Positions 25,865 through 35,042 of a stretch of 64,000 bases of DNA are shown piece by piece. A model generated the notes under the pieces. It ran no database searches. It was not told the DNA's origin and saw only the letters and a list, made by a program, of their open reading frames with translations. Source of the DNA: Microseira wollei NIES-4236 (GTDB lineage: Bacteria > Cyanobacteriota > Cyanobacteriia > Cyanobacteriales > Aerosakkonemataceae); the NCBI RefSeq assembly GCF_020521235.1, contig NZ_BLAY01000009.1, positions 23,541 through 87,540 of the forward strand, read 5' to 3'. The position numbers and the translations under genes are program-made. How positions within the stretch are numbered: the first letter of the stretch is position 1; every line of letters begins with the position of its first letter.

Positions 25865-27454
25865 ATGAAACAGGAAGTTCAATCGCATCGGAGTGTCCAC
25901 GGCTTAAAGCCAAACTGCCTTGACTTCGGGGAAGTTTTAGCACAATCTTTTGCCGTAATTGCACCTACAACAATACCAGCATCGAATATCGGATTAATAG
26001 TTGCTCTTTCAGGAAACGGCACTTGTTTAAGCTTTTTCATCGGCTTGTTCGGGCTAGTTTTTGTCAGTATCAATATTAACCAATTTGCCAGTAGATCGGC
26101 TTCTCCAGGTTCGCTCTATTCATACATTGTCAAAGGACTGGGGCCGACGGCTGGTGTAATTTGCGGCTGGAGTTTGGTGCTGGCTTATTTGTTTACCGGG
26201 ATGGCAGTGCTGTGCGGTTTTGCTAACTTCAGCGGGACATTAATCGGTCATTTGGGCATCCATCCTTCGAGTATTACGCTGTTAGCTATAGGTGCATCAA
26301 TTGCGTGGTATGCAGCTTATAAAGATATCCAACTTTCAGCGATCGCAATGTTGTGGCTCGAAGGTGCGTCGATTGTTGCGATCGCAATCTTGTGCCTAAT
26401 TATCTGGGCTTCCTGCGGCTTCGCTCTCGATCTGCCCCAATTAACCCTACAAGGCGTAACTCCGGGTAGCGTGGCGACGGGATTGGTGCTGGTAATGTTT
26501 GCTTTCTCTGGCTTTGAAAGTGCCACAAGTTTGGGCGACGAAGCCAAAAAACCATTAAAAACAATTCCCAAAGCCGTCATCGGTAGCGCTATCCTGGCGG
26601 GTCTATTTTTTATCTCCACAACATACATTGAGGTACTCGGTTTTAAAGCAACTGGCGCGGATATTACCCATACTGAAGAACCTTTGGGTTTCCTATCCCA
26701 ACAAGTAGGAATGGCTTGGTTAGGTGAGTTAGTCGGATTTGGTGCTTTGTTTAGCTTTTTCGCTTGTATTTTAGGCACGATTAATCCAGCAGCTAGAGTG
26801 TTTTTCTTAATGGCACGTCACGGTTTATTTCACTCCAAACTGGGTGCAGCGCATTTATAGCGGATTGTGACTTGATAGAATACACTTTATATTTTGCATA
26901 AGTTAATAGTCCGCGAAGGCGGACGCAAGGCAAGTGTAGCGGCAGCATTAATGCTGCCGCTACACTTGCCTTGCGTCCAAGGGCTGTATTCCACCAACTC
27001 ACAAACTGCTATATCCAACAAAACACCCCACGTTGCCATAACGATGTGTTCGCTGATTACATTTATCGTCCCGGCGGTGATGTGCCTATTTAACATCAAA
27101 CTATTCGAGAGCATGGGTTATTTAGGAGCAATCTGTAGCTACGGATTTTTAACCGTGTACGTCATGATTTCTGTTGCCGCTGCAGTTTACCTGCACAAAA
27201 TAAGAAAACTCCGACAGCAAGATCTGGCGTTCTCTATTTTAGCAATTGGATTTATGACAATCCCGATTTTGGGTAGCGTGGGCATTCCCGGTAGCACCCT
27301 GTTTCCGCCTCCAGAGGCTCCTTATAATCTTTTCCCATACCTGTTTTTGCTTTACATAACCGTTACTTGTGGATGGTTTGCGATCAAACGGGTTCGTTCT
27401 CCCAGAATTGTGGCGGTGATGCAGCAAGGAGTTGATCAGATTCACTCCAGATGA
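25865..27454 (+). pseudogene. APC-family amino-acid permease interrupted by a MITE
   Basis: Codons 1-331 encode the first nine or so helices of an APC-superfamily permease (FGEVLAQSFAVIAPTTIPASNIGLI, GSLYSYIVKGLGP, FAFSGFESATSLGDEAKKPLKTIP). A stop then appears at 26858 because a 156-bp MITE is inserted in GAAH-L|S-NKTPHVAI. Removing 26858-27013 leaves one TA and restores the reading ...GCG CAT TTA TCC AAC AAA... in frame; the remaining part (helices 10-12) runs to 27454. So the gene is otherwise intact. It probably transported an amino acid or amine. Confidence 0.93.
26858..27013. mobile_element. TATAGCGG-type MITE inserted in the APC permease
   Basis: Ends TAGCGGATTGTG / CAAACTGCTA are inverted repeats, flanked by a TA duplication (26856-26857 and 27012-27013). 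The centre is a long stem AAGGCAAGTGTAGCGGCAGC/GCTGCCGCTACACTTGCCTT. This is the clearest member because the host gene shows exactly what was inserted. Confidence 0.9.
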
Positions 27455-27642
27455 GCGCGATCGCAACATCCCTTAACTTTATACCTCTGTCTTGAAAATA
27501 GCAGGTGAGCAGGTGGGCTTCTTCGGCAGGTGAGATGGATTTTATCCTTGGTTGTGAACTTAGTTCATGCACGTCTCTTGCTAAAGCAAGCGAGTAAACA
27601 AAAAGACATACAACAACAGCATCAAAATAGGGCAAAATAAAA

Positions 27643-28319
27643 ATGAGCGGATTCGTAACTGCAATTAGCACGGGGGTAACGGCATTCGGTGCCACCAACA
27701 TCGATGATATCGTTATCCTGACGCTGTTTTTCTCACAGGTTAATGCAACTTTCCGCCGCTGGCACATCGTTGCTGGTCAGTACCTGGGTTTGGGCGCACT
27801 GATTCTGGCTAGTCTTCCCGGTTTTTTTGGCGGTTTAATTGTACCCCACCCTTGGATTGGACTATTTGGTTTCGTCCCAATCCCTATCGGGATCAATAAC
27901 TTGCTGAATCGGGACTCAGATGAGTCGGAGGAAGTTATACCAGAAATAAAGCAGTGCCTCCCTTGCGCGTGCGGTCGGCATATCGCTCGTTCCTTGCCCA
28001 TTTCTTAAACCTGCAAACCTTAAGCGTTGCAGGTGTAACCTTTGCCAACGGTAGCGACAACATTAGCATCTACGTACCGTTATTTGCCAACAGTTCTTGG
28101 CAAAATCTGTTAATAATATTGGGTGTATTCTTTACTCTAGTGGGTATTTTGTGCTTCGCCGCCTACAAATTAACCCACCTGAGAGATCTGGCGCAGCTAC
28201 TAACTCGCTACGGGCATAATCTCGTGCCTGTAATCTTGATTGGATTGGGTGCTTTTATCCTAATAGAAAGCGGTCTTGTTAGTTTCATAACTGCCCGTGT
28301 AAGCCTTGCTTGGACATAG
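27643..28319 (+). pseudogene. CadD-family transporter (copy 3), frameshifted by a short repeat insertion
   Basis: The first part (27643-27953) encodes FGATNIDDIVILTLFF...GQYLGLGALILASLPGFFGG; the second (from about 28000, another frame) encodes FLNLQTLSVAGVTFANGSDNISIYVPLFA to the end. Between them about 45 bases containing GCGTGCGGTCGGCATATCGC and TCGTTCCTTGC are extra compared with the other two CadD genes. The same short sequence lies intergenically at 20605-20635. The insertion length is not a multiple of three, so the frame is lost. Confidence 0.82.
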
Positions 28320-28497
28320 GACACCTGGGCAGAGGGGCGGGGGTGCAGGGGGGCTCTTGTGAGAGATTTGACGTTTTTGGGATAGTTTCTACGCCAGCGA
28401 GCAAGTTAAATACTCACCTGCACACCCGCACACCCGCCCACCTGCTCACTTCCACTTCTTTTGCCCTTCTCCCTCAACCATAAAAGAGGTATAAAAC

Positions 28498-29325
28498 TTG
28501 AATATCCTGGAATTTACTTTGCTAGTTTGGATTGGATCGTTTGCCGCAGGCTTTCTCGGATCGCTCACCGGGTTAGGCGGTGGAGTCGTGATTGTTCCCT
28601 TATTAACTTCGGTATTTGGAGTTGATATCCGATATGCGATTGGTGCTTCCCTAGTGTCCGTAATCGCGACTTCTTCCGGTGCGGCATCTACCTACATTAA
28701 AAAAGGCTTCACCAATTTGCGACTCGGAATGTTTTTAGAAGTCGCAACAACAATTGGCGCGATATTCGGAGCAACGATCGCTACTTTTGTTTCTGTTAAA
28801 GCGCTAACTATCGTGCTGGCTATTGTTCTACTTTATTCGGCATATTTGTCACAGCAACCCAAACCGGAATACCCTGAAAGCGAGTTAACCAACTCCCTGG
28901 CAACTCATTTAAAACTCAATAGCACCTACCCAACTCCAAATGGACTGATGCCTTACCAAGTTCATTCTGTCCCGGCTGGGTTTGGCGTCATGGCGATCGC
29001 CGGTGTAATTTCCGGATTGCTCGGCATTGGTTCGGGAGCATTTAAAGTACTCGCGATGGATCAAGCAATGCGTGTCCCGTTCAAAGTTTCCACAACTACG
29101 AGCAATTTCACTATCGGCGTCACAGCGGCAGCGTCAGCGGGGGTTTACCTAGCACGGGGTTACATCGATCCGGGACTGTCTATGCCAGTAATGCTAGGAG
29201 TACTCCCTGGTGCTTTGTTGGGAGCAAGAGTTTTAGTCGGAGCTAAAACTAAAGTATTAAGAATTATTTTCAGTCTCGTACTGGTATTGATGGCTTTTAA
29301 GATGGTTTATAACCATCTAATCTAA
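28498..29325 (+). CDS. TauE/SafE-family permease (copy 2)
   Basis: A 275-residue membrane protein from a TTG start with AAGAGGT upstream. Motifs GSFAAGFLGSLTGLGGGVVIVPLL and GVMAIAGVISGLLGIGSGAFKVLAM show the duplicated TauE/SafE halves. Followed after 19 bases by a DUF1634 gene, a common pairing in sulfur-related operons. Confidence 0.87.
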   Translation: MNILEFTLLVWIGSFAAGFLGSLTGLGGGVVIVPLLTSVFGVDIRYAIGASLVSVIATSSGAASTYIKKGFTNLRLGMFLEVATTIGAIFGATIATFVSVKALTIVLAIVLLYSAYLSQQPKPEYPESELTNSLATHLKLNSTYPTPNGLMPYQVHSVPAGFGVMAIAGVISGLLGIGSGAFKVLAMDQAMRVPFKVSTTTSNFTIGVTAAASAGVYLARGYIDPGLSMPVMLGVLPGALLGARVLVGAKTKVLRIIFSLVLVLMAFKMVYNHLI

Positions 29326-29344
29326 TTGGGGGAACGATAAGTAA

Positions 29345-29836
29345 ATGATTAAATTCGATTCGGGTTTTCTTCTAGGTTCATTAAAACGGTCGGATGCTAA
29401 AGCGATAATGCTACCGTTAGAGCAAAACCCAGACGGCGAGGTAGAATGCGACCGCAACATTACGAAATCATCGAGCGACCAGATTCTCGAAAAGTTGCTC
29501 AGCAACCTGCTAAAATATGGGGTTATAATTGCCAGCGCGATCGTTTTAATCGGCGGTATCCTATATCTAATGCACCACGGTGCCGAACTCCCTAACTACC
29601 GAGTTTTTCATGGCGTCCCCTCCGAGTTTCGCTCGCCACAAGGCGTCGTGACAGCGGTTGTCTCAGGCAGCCGCCGTGGCATTATTCAACTGGGTCTTTT
29701 GACGCTAATTGCTACTCCAATTATTCGCGTGGCAGTTTCCCTGTTAACTTTCCTGTGGCAGCGAGACAGGGTATATATTATAGTGACTTTGCTCGTACTG
29801 TCTGAACTGATTTACGGCTTGGTCGGAGCTTATTAG
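29345..29836 (+). CDS. DUF1634 membrane protein
   Basis: A 163-residue protein with three hydrophobic segments (about 58-77, 110-130, 142-160) and the DUF1634 pattern LLKYGVIIASAIVLIGGILYL...RRGIIQLGLLTLIATPIIRVAVSLLTF. It follows the TauE/SafE gene, its usual partner, and is probably a subunit or accessory of that exporter. The first about 45 polar residues are unusual; a later start is possible. Confidence 0.85.
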   Translation: MIKFDSGFLLGSLKRSDAKAIMLPLEQNPDGEVECDRNITKSSSDQILEKLLSNLLKYGVIIASAIVLIGGILYLMHHGAELPNYRVFHGVPSEFRSPQGVVTAVVSGSRRGIIQLGLLTLIATPIIRVAVSLLTFLWQRDRVYIIVTLLVLSELIYGLVGAY

Positions 29837-30087
29837 TTAATTCTCCAGAAACAACCCAGAAACCCGGTTTCTTTAACAATACCCTCGCCAATTTTCTCAA
29901 ATGCCCACATGCTAAAGCATGGGGCTACACAAACAAAGCCCGCAAGGCAAGGGCTTTTAGAATTTCAGCCCTTGTCTTGCGGGCTTTGTTTGTATAGCAA
30001 TACCCTTTAGGGTATCGGCTTTTTGGCGAAAGCGCAGCGTGCCGTAGGCGAATGTATTGTTTAAGAAACCGGGTTTCTCATTCTCTA
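29837..30087. other. intergenic hairpins
   Basis: Holds AAAGCCCGCAAGGCAAGGGC...GCCCTTGTCTTGCGGGCTTT (29936-29985), a very long stem, and CCGGTTTCT palindromes at 29862 and 30066. No gene. Confidence 0.5.
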
Positions 30088-30369
30088 TCATAGGCGAATA
30101 AAACCTATGTATTCTTGCATCACCTTAGTCAAGTAACTTCTGACAAAATTAACTATTTCAACCCGAAACGTTCCTGATAATAAAATCGCCCCTATTAAGC
30201 AAAACATACCGAGAATTAACGCCAGAGTTCGTCCGAAACAACCAGGATTAATTTCAGCAAAGCCTAATTTGATTTTTCCCAATACAGCAATTATCAGGAA
30301 CCCCAAACCTGAGCTAAAAAAAACAGTAGTTAACTGGGAAATCGTCATCTGATTTAAAATCTGCTTCAT
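30088..30369 (-). CDS. small membrane protein, unrecognised
   Basis: 93 residues with two clear hydrophobic segments (about 17-33 and 47-66), an orientation like a helical hairpin, and no known motif. No obvious ribosome site before the ATG. Considered real because of the membrane-protein composition and the gap it fills; this is weak support. Confidence 0.4.
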   Translation of the reverse strand: MKQILNQMTISQLTTVFFSSGLGFLIIAVLGKIKLGFAEINPGCFGRTLALILGMFCLIGAILLSGTFRVEIVNFVRSYLTKVMQEYIGFIRL

Positions 30370-30882
30370 TTTAATTATAGCTGTTATTAATTTGTTTTTT
30401 TATCGAAGATCTGAACATACAAAAACCGGGTGTTTTTTACACCCACCCTACCAAAAGGAGTAGGAGTAGGTTGGGTTGAGGTGACGAAACCCAACACTAC
30501 AATTCTTCTCGCGGGAGAGGGTTGTAGTTTTCCCTCTTCTCACGTCTTGCACCGGCGATTTTCTCCCGCCAGGGGTTTAAACCCCTGGCTCAGAGCTACT
30601 GTCGTCTAAAGACGACGGGAGAAAGGTTTTAGTCCATGAGGTGGACTTGTAGAGACGTTACATGTAACGTCTCTACAGCCTGTTACATGTAACGTCTCTA
30701 CAGCCTGGGAATTGATTAAGAGGCGGGTAAGCGGGTAGGTGCAAGATCTAAGTCTTCCCTACAAGGGAAGGGGGCTAGGGGGTCAGGTTTTTCTAAATCC
30801 TAGACTAATACTCTATTTCTGCATTATACTTTAAATCAAGTCAAATAAAATACGGTAAGTTGAGCGAGATTTAGGAGTTAAC
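30370..30882. other. intergenic region rich in hairpins, with a promoter motif
   Basis: GGTTGGGTTGAGGTGACGAAACCCAAC (30470), nested stems CCAGGGGTTTAAACCCCTGG and CGTCTAAAGACG within GGCGATTTTCTCCCG...CGGGAGAAAG, then two copies of GTTACATGTAACGTCTCTAC (30658-30699). The motif AATACGGTAAGTTGAGCGAG lies at 30849-30868, directly before the next gene. Confidence 0.55.
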
Positions 30883-31338
30883 GTGAGAAGCGCCCAAAAA
30901 GTTGGTCAAGAAGCCACGCCAAACCAGGGTTTTCCCCTCGTGGCGTTAAAAAAAATACGCGGCGGATTCCTTTTAGTCTTAGGATTTATGCTGTCACCCC
31001 TGTCTTGGTGGAATGACATATTTTTTAATTTACCGATTGCTTATGGCTTTGGGTACGTCTGTAGTTGGGTGTCGCCGGACTTATTTTTGCCTTGCGCGAT
31101 CGCTGGATACTGGATCTCGTGCATCGCCGGAATTATCCTCATGCAAGTCGGCGCGGTGGAGATTTTTCAAAATATACCCAAAGAGCGTAACTTTAAAAAA
31201 GACTTACTCACAGGTATCGCTTCCTCAACCGTCTACACGCTGGTAATCTTAGCATTAATCCAGTTTAAAATTATCGATACAGCTGCCATATTGTCCGGCA
31301 TTAATATCCAGATTCCTCTACCGGGTCAACCGCTTTAA
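30883..31338 (+). CDS. small multi-helix membrane protein, unrecognised
   Basis: 151 residues from a GTG with AGGAG six bases upstream. Three hydrophobic segments (about 29-55, 60-90, 108-130); a short Lys/Arg-rich loop between the second and third. I do not recognise the family. The sulfur-island promoter motif just upstream suggests it belongs to the same regulon. Confidence 0.65.
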   Translation: MRSAQKVGQEATPNQGFPLVALKKIRGGFLLVLGFMLSPLSWWNDIFFNLPIAYGFGYVCSWVSPDLFLPCAIAGYWISCIAGIILMQVGAVEIFQNIPKERNFKKDLLTGIASSTVYTLVILALIQFKIIDTAAILSGINIQIPLPGQPL

Positions 31339-31419
31339 AGCTAATTGCTAATGGCTAATAGCTAAATCGGGAATAATTCTATATTAGCAATTAGCAATTA
31401 GCAATTAGCAACGCCCAAT

Positions 31420-32229
31420 TTACTTACTATTAGCTTGTAACAAGTCACCGATGTCCAACAACCTTGGACTCTCTTTACCCACAATTAAAGGCAGATTTAC
31501 CTTCCATTTTTCTATCGCTTGCTTTGCCAATATTTCTGTTGTCAAAGTTTCGCGCACCAATCTTTGTGCCTCTGCTTCTCCTTTGGCTAAATTTACCTTA
31601 GCCTCTGCGTTTTTTATTGCCTTCAGCGCTATAAAATCCGCTCGTTTTGCCTCCTGTTCCGCAATTTGTTTCGCCTCCACAGCTTCGCTAAACCGCTGGG
31701 AGAAGTGGACGTGGACGAGGGAAATATCATCAACCGCAATGTGATAGTTTGCCAATCTTGTAGATAATGTATTATCTACCCCCGCTTTCACTTCTCCCCG
31801 TTTGGTAATAATTTCTTCCGCCGTGTATTTTGCCATAACTGCCTTTAGCATTTCTTCAACCGCTGGGTTGATAATTCGATCTACAACTTCTTTTTCATCT
31901 CCAATTTGTTGATAAATAACATTAGCTTCATCTGGTATAATATGCCAGTTAAGCGCCACATCGGTGAAAACTTCCTGAAGATCCTTCGACGACGCTGACG
32001 CCGATATTTCCTGCTTTTGCACGCGGACGCTCAATTTTTTGACCGTATGAACAACAGGAATAATTAAGTGAATTCCTTCGCTTAGTATTTGGTCTTGCAC
32101 TTGACCAAACTGCATCAACACCCCTCTTTCCCCTGCATTAACAATTACAAAAGGCGTGAAGAAAATCGCGAGCAATACAAATAACGCAGTTAGTTTAGTT
32201 GCTTTGCTAATAGGTTTATTTTTTCTCAT
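31420..32229 (-). CDS. prohibitin/SPFH-family membrane protein
   Basis: 269 residues from the ATG at 32229 (the frame is open to 32481, but the N-terminal anchor fits this start). One transmembrane helix at about 12-30 (LTALFVLLAIFFTPFVIVNAGERGVLMQFGQV) leads into the Band-7 domain (GIHLIIPVVHTVKKLSVRVQKQEI) and then a long Ala/Glu/Lys-rich coiled coil (EAVEAKQIAEQEAKRADFIALKAIKNAEAK). Prohibitins form large membrane rings that organise proteases. Its promoter region has AATACAGTAAATTGAGCGGG on the opposite strand, shared with the divergent Rrf2 gene. Confidence 0.88.
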   Translation of the reverse strand: MRKNKPISKATKLTALFVLLAIFFTPFVIVNAGERGVLMQFGQVQDQILSEGIHLIIPVVHTVKKLSVRVQKQEISASASSKDLQEVFTDVALNWHIIPDEANVIYQQIGDEKEVVDRIINPAVEEMLKAVMAKYTAEEIITKRGEVKAGVDNTLSTRLANYHIAVDDISLVHVHFSQRFSEAVEAKQIAEQEAKRADFIALKAIKNAEAKVNLAKGEAEAQRLVRETLTTEILAKQAIEKWKVNLPLIVGKESPRLLDIGDLLQANSK

Positions 32230-32611
32230 GGCTGATTTGGCGATGGGAATTTGAACGCGGTTATGGGGTGTGTTCCATAAATTCTGTATCTTAATACACA
32301 AAAGTGCATCTGGTGACAAAATCGCCTCCAAAATTTGACATTGACCCCGCACGAGTTTAAAATACAGTAAATTGAGCGGGATACTAGAGTTAATCATAAC
32401 CGAATCAGAGTATGTTTCTCGTCCTTGCCTGCCAAACCCTTCTGCGGCAAGGACAAGCGGCGCAATGGGAAAGAAAGCCAAAGGCTTTCGTCCGCGCTTT
32501 AGTTACCCAAGAATGGAGGGATGAAAAGCACAGAGTAAAGCGATCGGTCTCATAAACGCGATAAAACCTATGGGGAAACCGTAGCTGCTCAAAGTATGGG
32601 TTCATCTTCAA
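32230..32611. promoter_or_regulatory. divergent promoter region of the prohibitin and Rrf2 genes
   Basis: 382 bases without a convincing gene. The motif AATACAGTAAATTGAGCGGGATACT (split: AATACAGTAAATTG + AGCGGGATACT, 32361-32385) aligns with copies at 30849, 25545 (minus), 25513 (minus) and 23203 (minus). A site in front of a regulator gene is typical of autoregulation. Confidence 0.5.
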
Positions 32612-33052
32612 ATGCTCAAACTGTCTTCTAAAGTGAGGTATGCTTTGTTAGCGTTGCTGGAACTAGCCAGCCACTACGAGCAAGGCGAGTTTCTACAAAT
32701 TGACCAAATTGTTGCTGCTGGGTCAATTCCAGAGGGTTATTTAGTGCAACTGCTGATATGCTTACGGCGCTGTGGTTTAGTTCGCAGTCAAAGGGGGGCT
32801 AGAGGCGGTTATTGCTTGACCAAAGAACCCCAAAACATTACGCTATTGGAAATTGTGGCTTGTCTGGAAGGGATCGATCGCCAGGAAAAGTCAGATGGAG
32901 GGACGCGCTCAAATATAGAAAACTTGCTGATCGAGGCAATTTGGCATGAAGCGGAAAATTCAGTAATTGCTGTCTTTGGCAGTTATACCTTAAAAAATCT
33001 CTGCGACAAACGCAATGAAGGCAAACTGTCAAATTCTATGTACTATATATAA
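32612..33052 (+). CDS. Rrf2-family regulator, CymR-like (copy 1)
   Basis: 146 residues. The Rrf2 winged HTH is clear (KLSSKVRYALLALLELASHY...IPEGYLVQLLICLRRCGLVRSQRGARGGYCLTKEPQNITLLEIVACLEG). The three clustered cysteines of IscR-type Fe-S members are missing, so it is closer to CymR, which works with cysteine synthase to sense cysteine/O-acetylserine. Ends in MYYI, as does the second Rrf2 protein at 37364. Position inside the sulfur island and the motif in its promoter make it the best candidate regulator. Confidence 0.85.
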   Translation: MLKLSSKVRYALLALLELASHYEQGEFLQIDQIVAAGSIPEGYLVQLLICLRRCGLVRSQRGARGGYCLTKEPQNITLLEIVACLEGIDRQEKSDGGTRSNIENLLIEAIWHEAENSVIAVFGSYTLKNLCDKRNEGKLSNSMYYI

Positions 33053-33176
33053 CGTAAGTTGCTAATTGCTAATTGCTAATTGCTAATTGCTGATTCCGAG
33101 AGCTAGTTAATATAGCATTTTGCTTGAGATTAGCCATTAGCCATTAGCCATTAGCCAGTATGCTTGAGTTATATAC
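33049..33176. mobile_element. AAGTTGCTA-type MITE filled with heptamer repeats
   Basis: TATAACGTAAGTTGCTAATTGC at the left and GCTTGAGTTATATA at the right, with tandem TAATTGC and CCATTAG units between. It supplies the stop codon of the Rrf2 gene and abuts the stop of the CysR-like gene. Confidence 0.5.
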
Positions 33177-33764
33177 TTAAATTTCGTAATGCCAGAGATC
33201 TTCTTCGCGCAGTACAAGCCGACTTAGAGAGAAACGCTCGATAAAGCCTTGCTGTTCGAGTTGACTCAGGGTGCGAGTGATTGTTACCCTCGTTGACCCC
33301 AAAATTTCTGCAATATCTTGATGGGTTAGACGCAGATCGATCAACCGTCCCTGCTCGATTTCGCGCCCGAATCTTTTAGCGAGCCAAGTCAATAGTTTAA
33401 CCAGCATGATATCGGTTTTTTTATATCTGCGAATCACCATTAATTCTTCAGCTTGTTGGATGTGCTTAAGCAGAACCGAGGTAAGTGGATGCCACTCGGA
33501 AACAGGCAAATTTGTTGCCTCTACCCCAGTCAGGCACTCGATTTGGTAGGGTTCGACTTGCGACAAAGCTTTTCCGACTATATCTCCCGGCCCCCACAGT
33601 CCCAAAATTACAGTCGAACCGTCTTCTAACCAAGTCAAAGTTTTTACAACACCTGTTTCTATTTTCCAAAGACTATTCGGCAAGAGGGGCAGCGTCGAGC
33701 GGGTTTTAAACTGCCGCAAATGAGCCTGGCGGGATTGATTTGAAGATTGCGAATACAAAGACAT
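33177..33764 (-). CDS. cysR: CysR-like Crp-family regulator
   Basis: 195 residues: a cyclic-nucleotide-type N-terminal sensor domain (VVKTLTWLEDGSTVILGLWGPGDIVG) and a C-terminal HTH_Crp (LRLTHQDIAEILGSTRVTITRTLSQLEQQGFI). It is divergent from cysA with 70 bases between. In Synechococcus PCC 7942 the Crp-family activator CysR is encoded next to the sulfate permease genes and is needed for sulfate uptake under sulfur stress; arrangement and size match. Confidence 0.85.
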   Translation of the reverse strand: MSLYSQSSNQSRQAHLRQFKTRSTLPLLPNSLWKIETGVVKTLTWLEDGSTVILGLWGPGDIVGKALSQVEPYQIECLTGVEATNLPVSEWHPLTSVLLKHIQQAEELMVIRRYKKTDIMLVKLLTWLAKRFGREIEQGRLIDLRLTHQDIAEILGSTRVTITRTLSQLEQQGFIERFSLSRLVLREEDLWHYEI

Positions 33765-33834
33765 TTAAGAAACTACGAATTGTCGATCAAAGAACCGTAT
33801 TTTTAAGTATATCAGTTTCTCGCCGAGGGTGATT
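33765..33834. promoter_or_regulatory. cysR-cysA divergent promoter
   Basis: 70 bases shared by two divergent genes; contains AACCGTATTTTTAAGTATAT, a likely site of Crp-type or sulfur control, and GAGGGTG as the cysA ribosome site. Confidence 0.5.
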
Positions 33835-34851
33835 ATGGGTATTGCAGTCGAGAATGTTTCTAAACAATTCGGCTCGTTTCGCGCTATCGATCGGGTGAGT
33901 TTACAGATTAAAACAGGCTCCCTCGTGGCGCTGTTGGGGCCTTCAGGGTCGGGAAAATCAACGTTACTGCGGATGATTGCGGGGTTAGAAGAGCCAGATG
34001 CGGGTGAGATTTGGCTGATTGGGGAAAATGCGACTAAAAAGTCGGTGCAGGAACGCCATATTGGTTTTGTGTTTCAGCATTACGCTTTGTTTAAACACCA
34101 GACAGTGAGGCAGAATATTGCCTTCGCCCTCGAAATCCGCAAAGCTACCAAAAGCCTGATTCAAGATCGGGTAGAGGAACTTTTGGAGTTGGTGCAATTG
34201 CAGGGTTTGGGCGATCGCTTCCCCTCCCAACTTTCCGGCGGTCAACGCCAGCGGGTAGCACTAGCAAGGGCTTTAGCCGTTCAACCCAGAGTTTTGTTAC
34301 TTGATGAACCTTTCGGTGCGTTGGATGCCAAAGTCCGCAAAGAATTGCGGCTTTGGCTGCGACAATTGCACCATGAAGTACAGGTAACGACCGTATTTGT
34401 TACCCACGATCAAGAAGAAGCAATGGAAGTTGCGGATGAGATTGTGGTGATGAACAACGGTAGAGTCGAACAAGTCGGCACTCCAAAAGAAATTTATGAC
34501 AACCAGGCAACGCCTTTTGTGATGAGCTTTATTGGACCAGTAAATGTTCTACCCACTAACGCTGGTATTCTCACCAGCAATCGCTTAGTCGCGCCGACGG
34601 ATCGAGTTTTCTTGCGTCCCCACGATGTTCTAATTCAGCCCAATGCGATCGCGAATACCGTACCGGCTAAAATTGAGCGAATTATTTACTTGGGTTGGGA
34701 AATTAGGGTTGAGTTGGTATTAGAGTCGGGGCAGCAAGTAAATGCATACCTGAGTCGCGAAGCCTTCCAGAAACTCCAGCTAAAGCCGGATCGGCGCGTC
34801 TACGTTCAACCCAAGAATGTCAAAATTTTTCCAGCTTATTCCCTGACTTGA
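33835..34851 (+). CDS. cysA: sulfate ABC transporter ATP-binding protein
   Basis: 338 residues from the ATG at 33835 (a GTG two codons earlier is also open). Walker [11 protein letters not shown]-loop VFQHYALF, signature [15 protein letters not shown], Walker [13 protein letters not shown] and H-loop [15 protein letters not shown]-terminal TOBE-like domain (PHDVLIQ...[22 protein letters not shown]) marks it as CysA rather than a generic ATPase. It powers the CysT/CysW permease encoded at 16071-17796. Confidence 0.95.
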   Translation: MGIAVENVSKQFGSFRAIDRVSLQIKTGSLVALLGPSGSGKSTLLRMIAGLEEPDAGEIWLIGENATKKSVQERHIGFVFQHYALFKHQTVRQNIAFALEIRKATKSLIQDRVEELLELVQLQGLGDRFPSQLSGGQRQRVALARALAVQPRVLLLDEPFGALDAKVRKELRLWLRQLHHEVQVTTVFVTHDQEEAMEVADEIVVMNNGRVEQVGTPKEIYDNQATPFVMSFIGPVNVLPTNAGILTSNRLVAPTDRVFLRPHDVLIQPNAIANTVPAKIERIIYLGWEIRVELVLESGQQVNAYLSREAFQKLQLKPDRRVYVQPKNVKIFPAYSLT

Positions 34852-34886
34852 TATCACAAGCAGAAGCGAGAGGGTGCATCTATTGT

Positions 34887-34967
34887 TTAAATTCCAGCAC
34901 CGTCGATAAATTCCTGAATCGCGCGATCGCTATTAATCTTGCCATCAAGGATGCGGCAAGGGGACTC
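34887..34967 (-). pseudogene. cysE: C-terminal tail of cysE, cut off by the iscB element
   Basis: On the minus strand the frame reads SPCRILDGKINSDRAIQEFIDGAGI and stops at TAA (34887-34889). ...IxEFxDGAGI-stop is the standard ending of cyanobacterial serine acetyltransferases, absent from the main cysE frame at 36507-37213. It lies exactly where the tail would be if the roughly 1.5-kb iscB element had landed inside cysE. Confidence 0.85.
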
Positions 34968-35042
34968 CCGTTATACCCGTTAGGGTTAGCGGGAGCGGAA
35001 TTGCCGCCAGTAAACAAATTGCCAGGGTAGGCATCCTTATCT

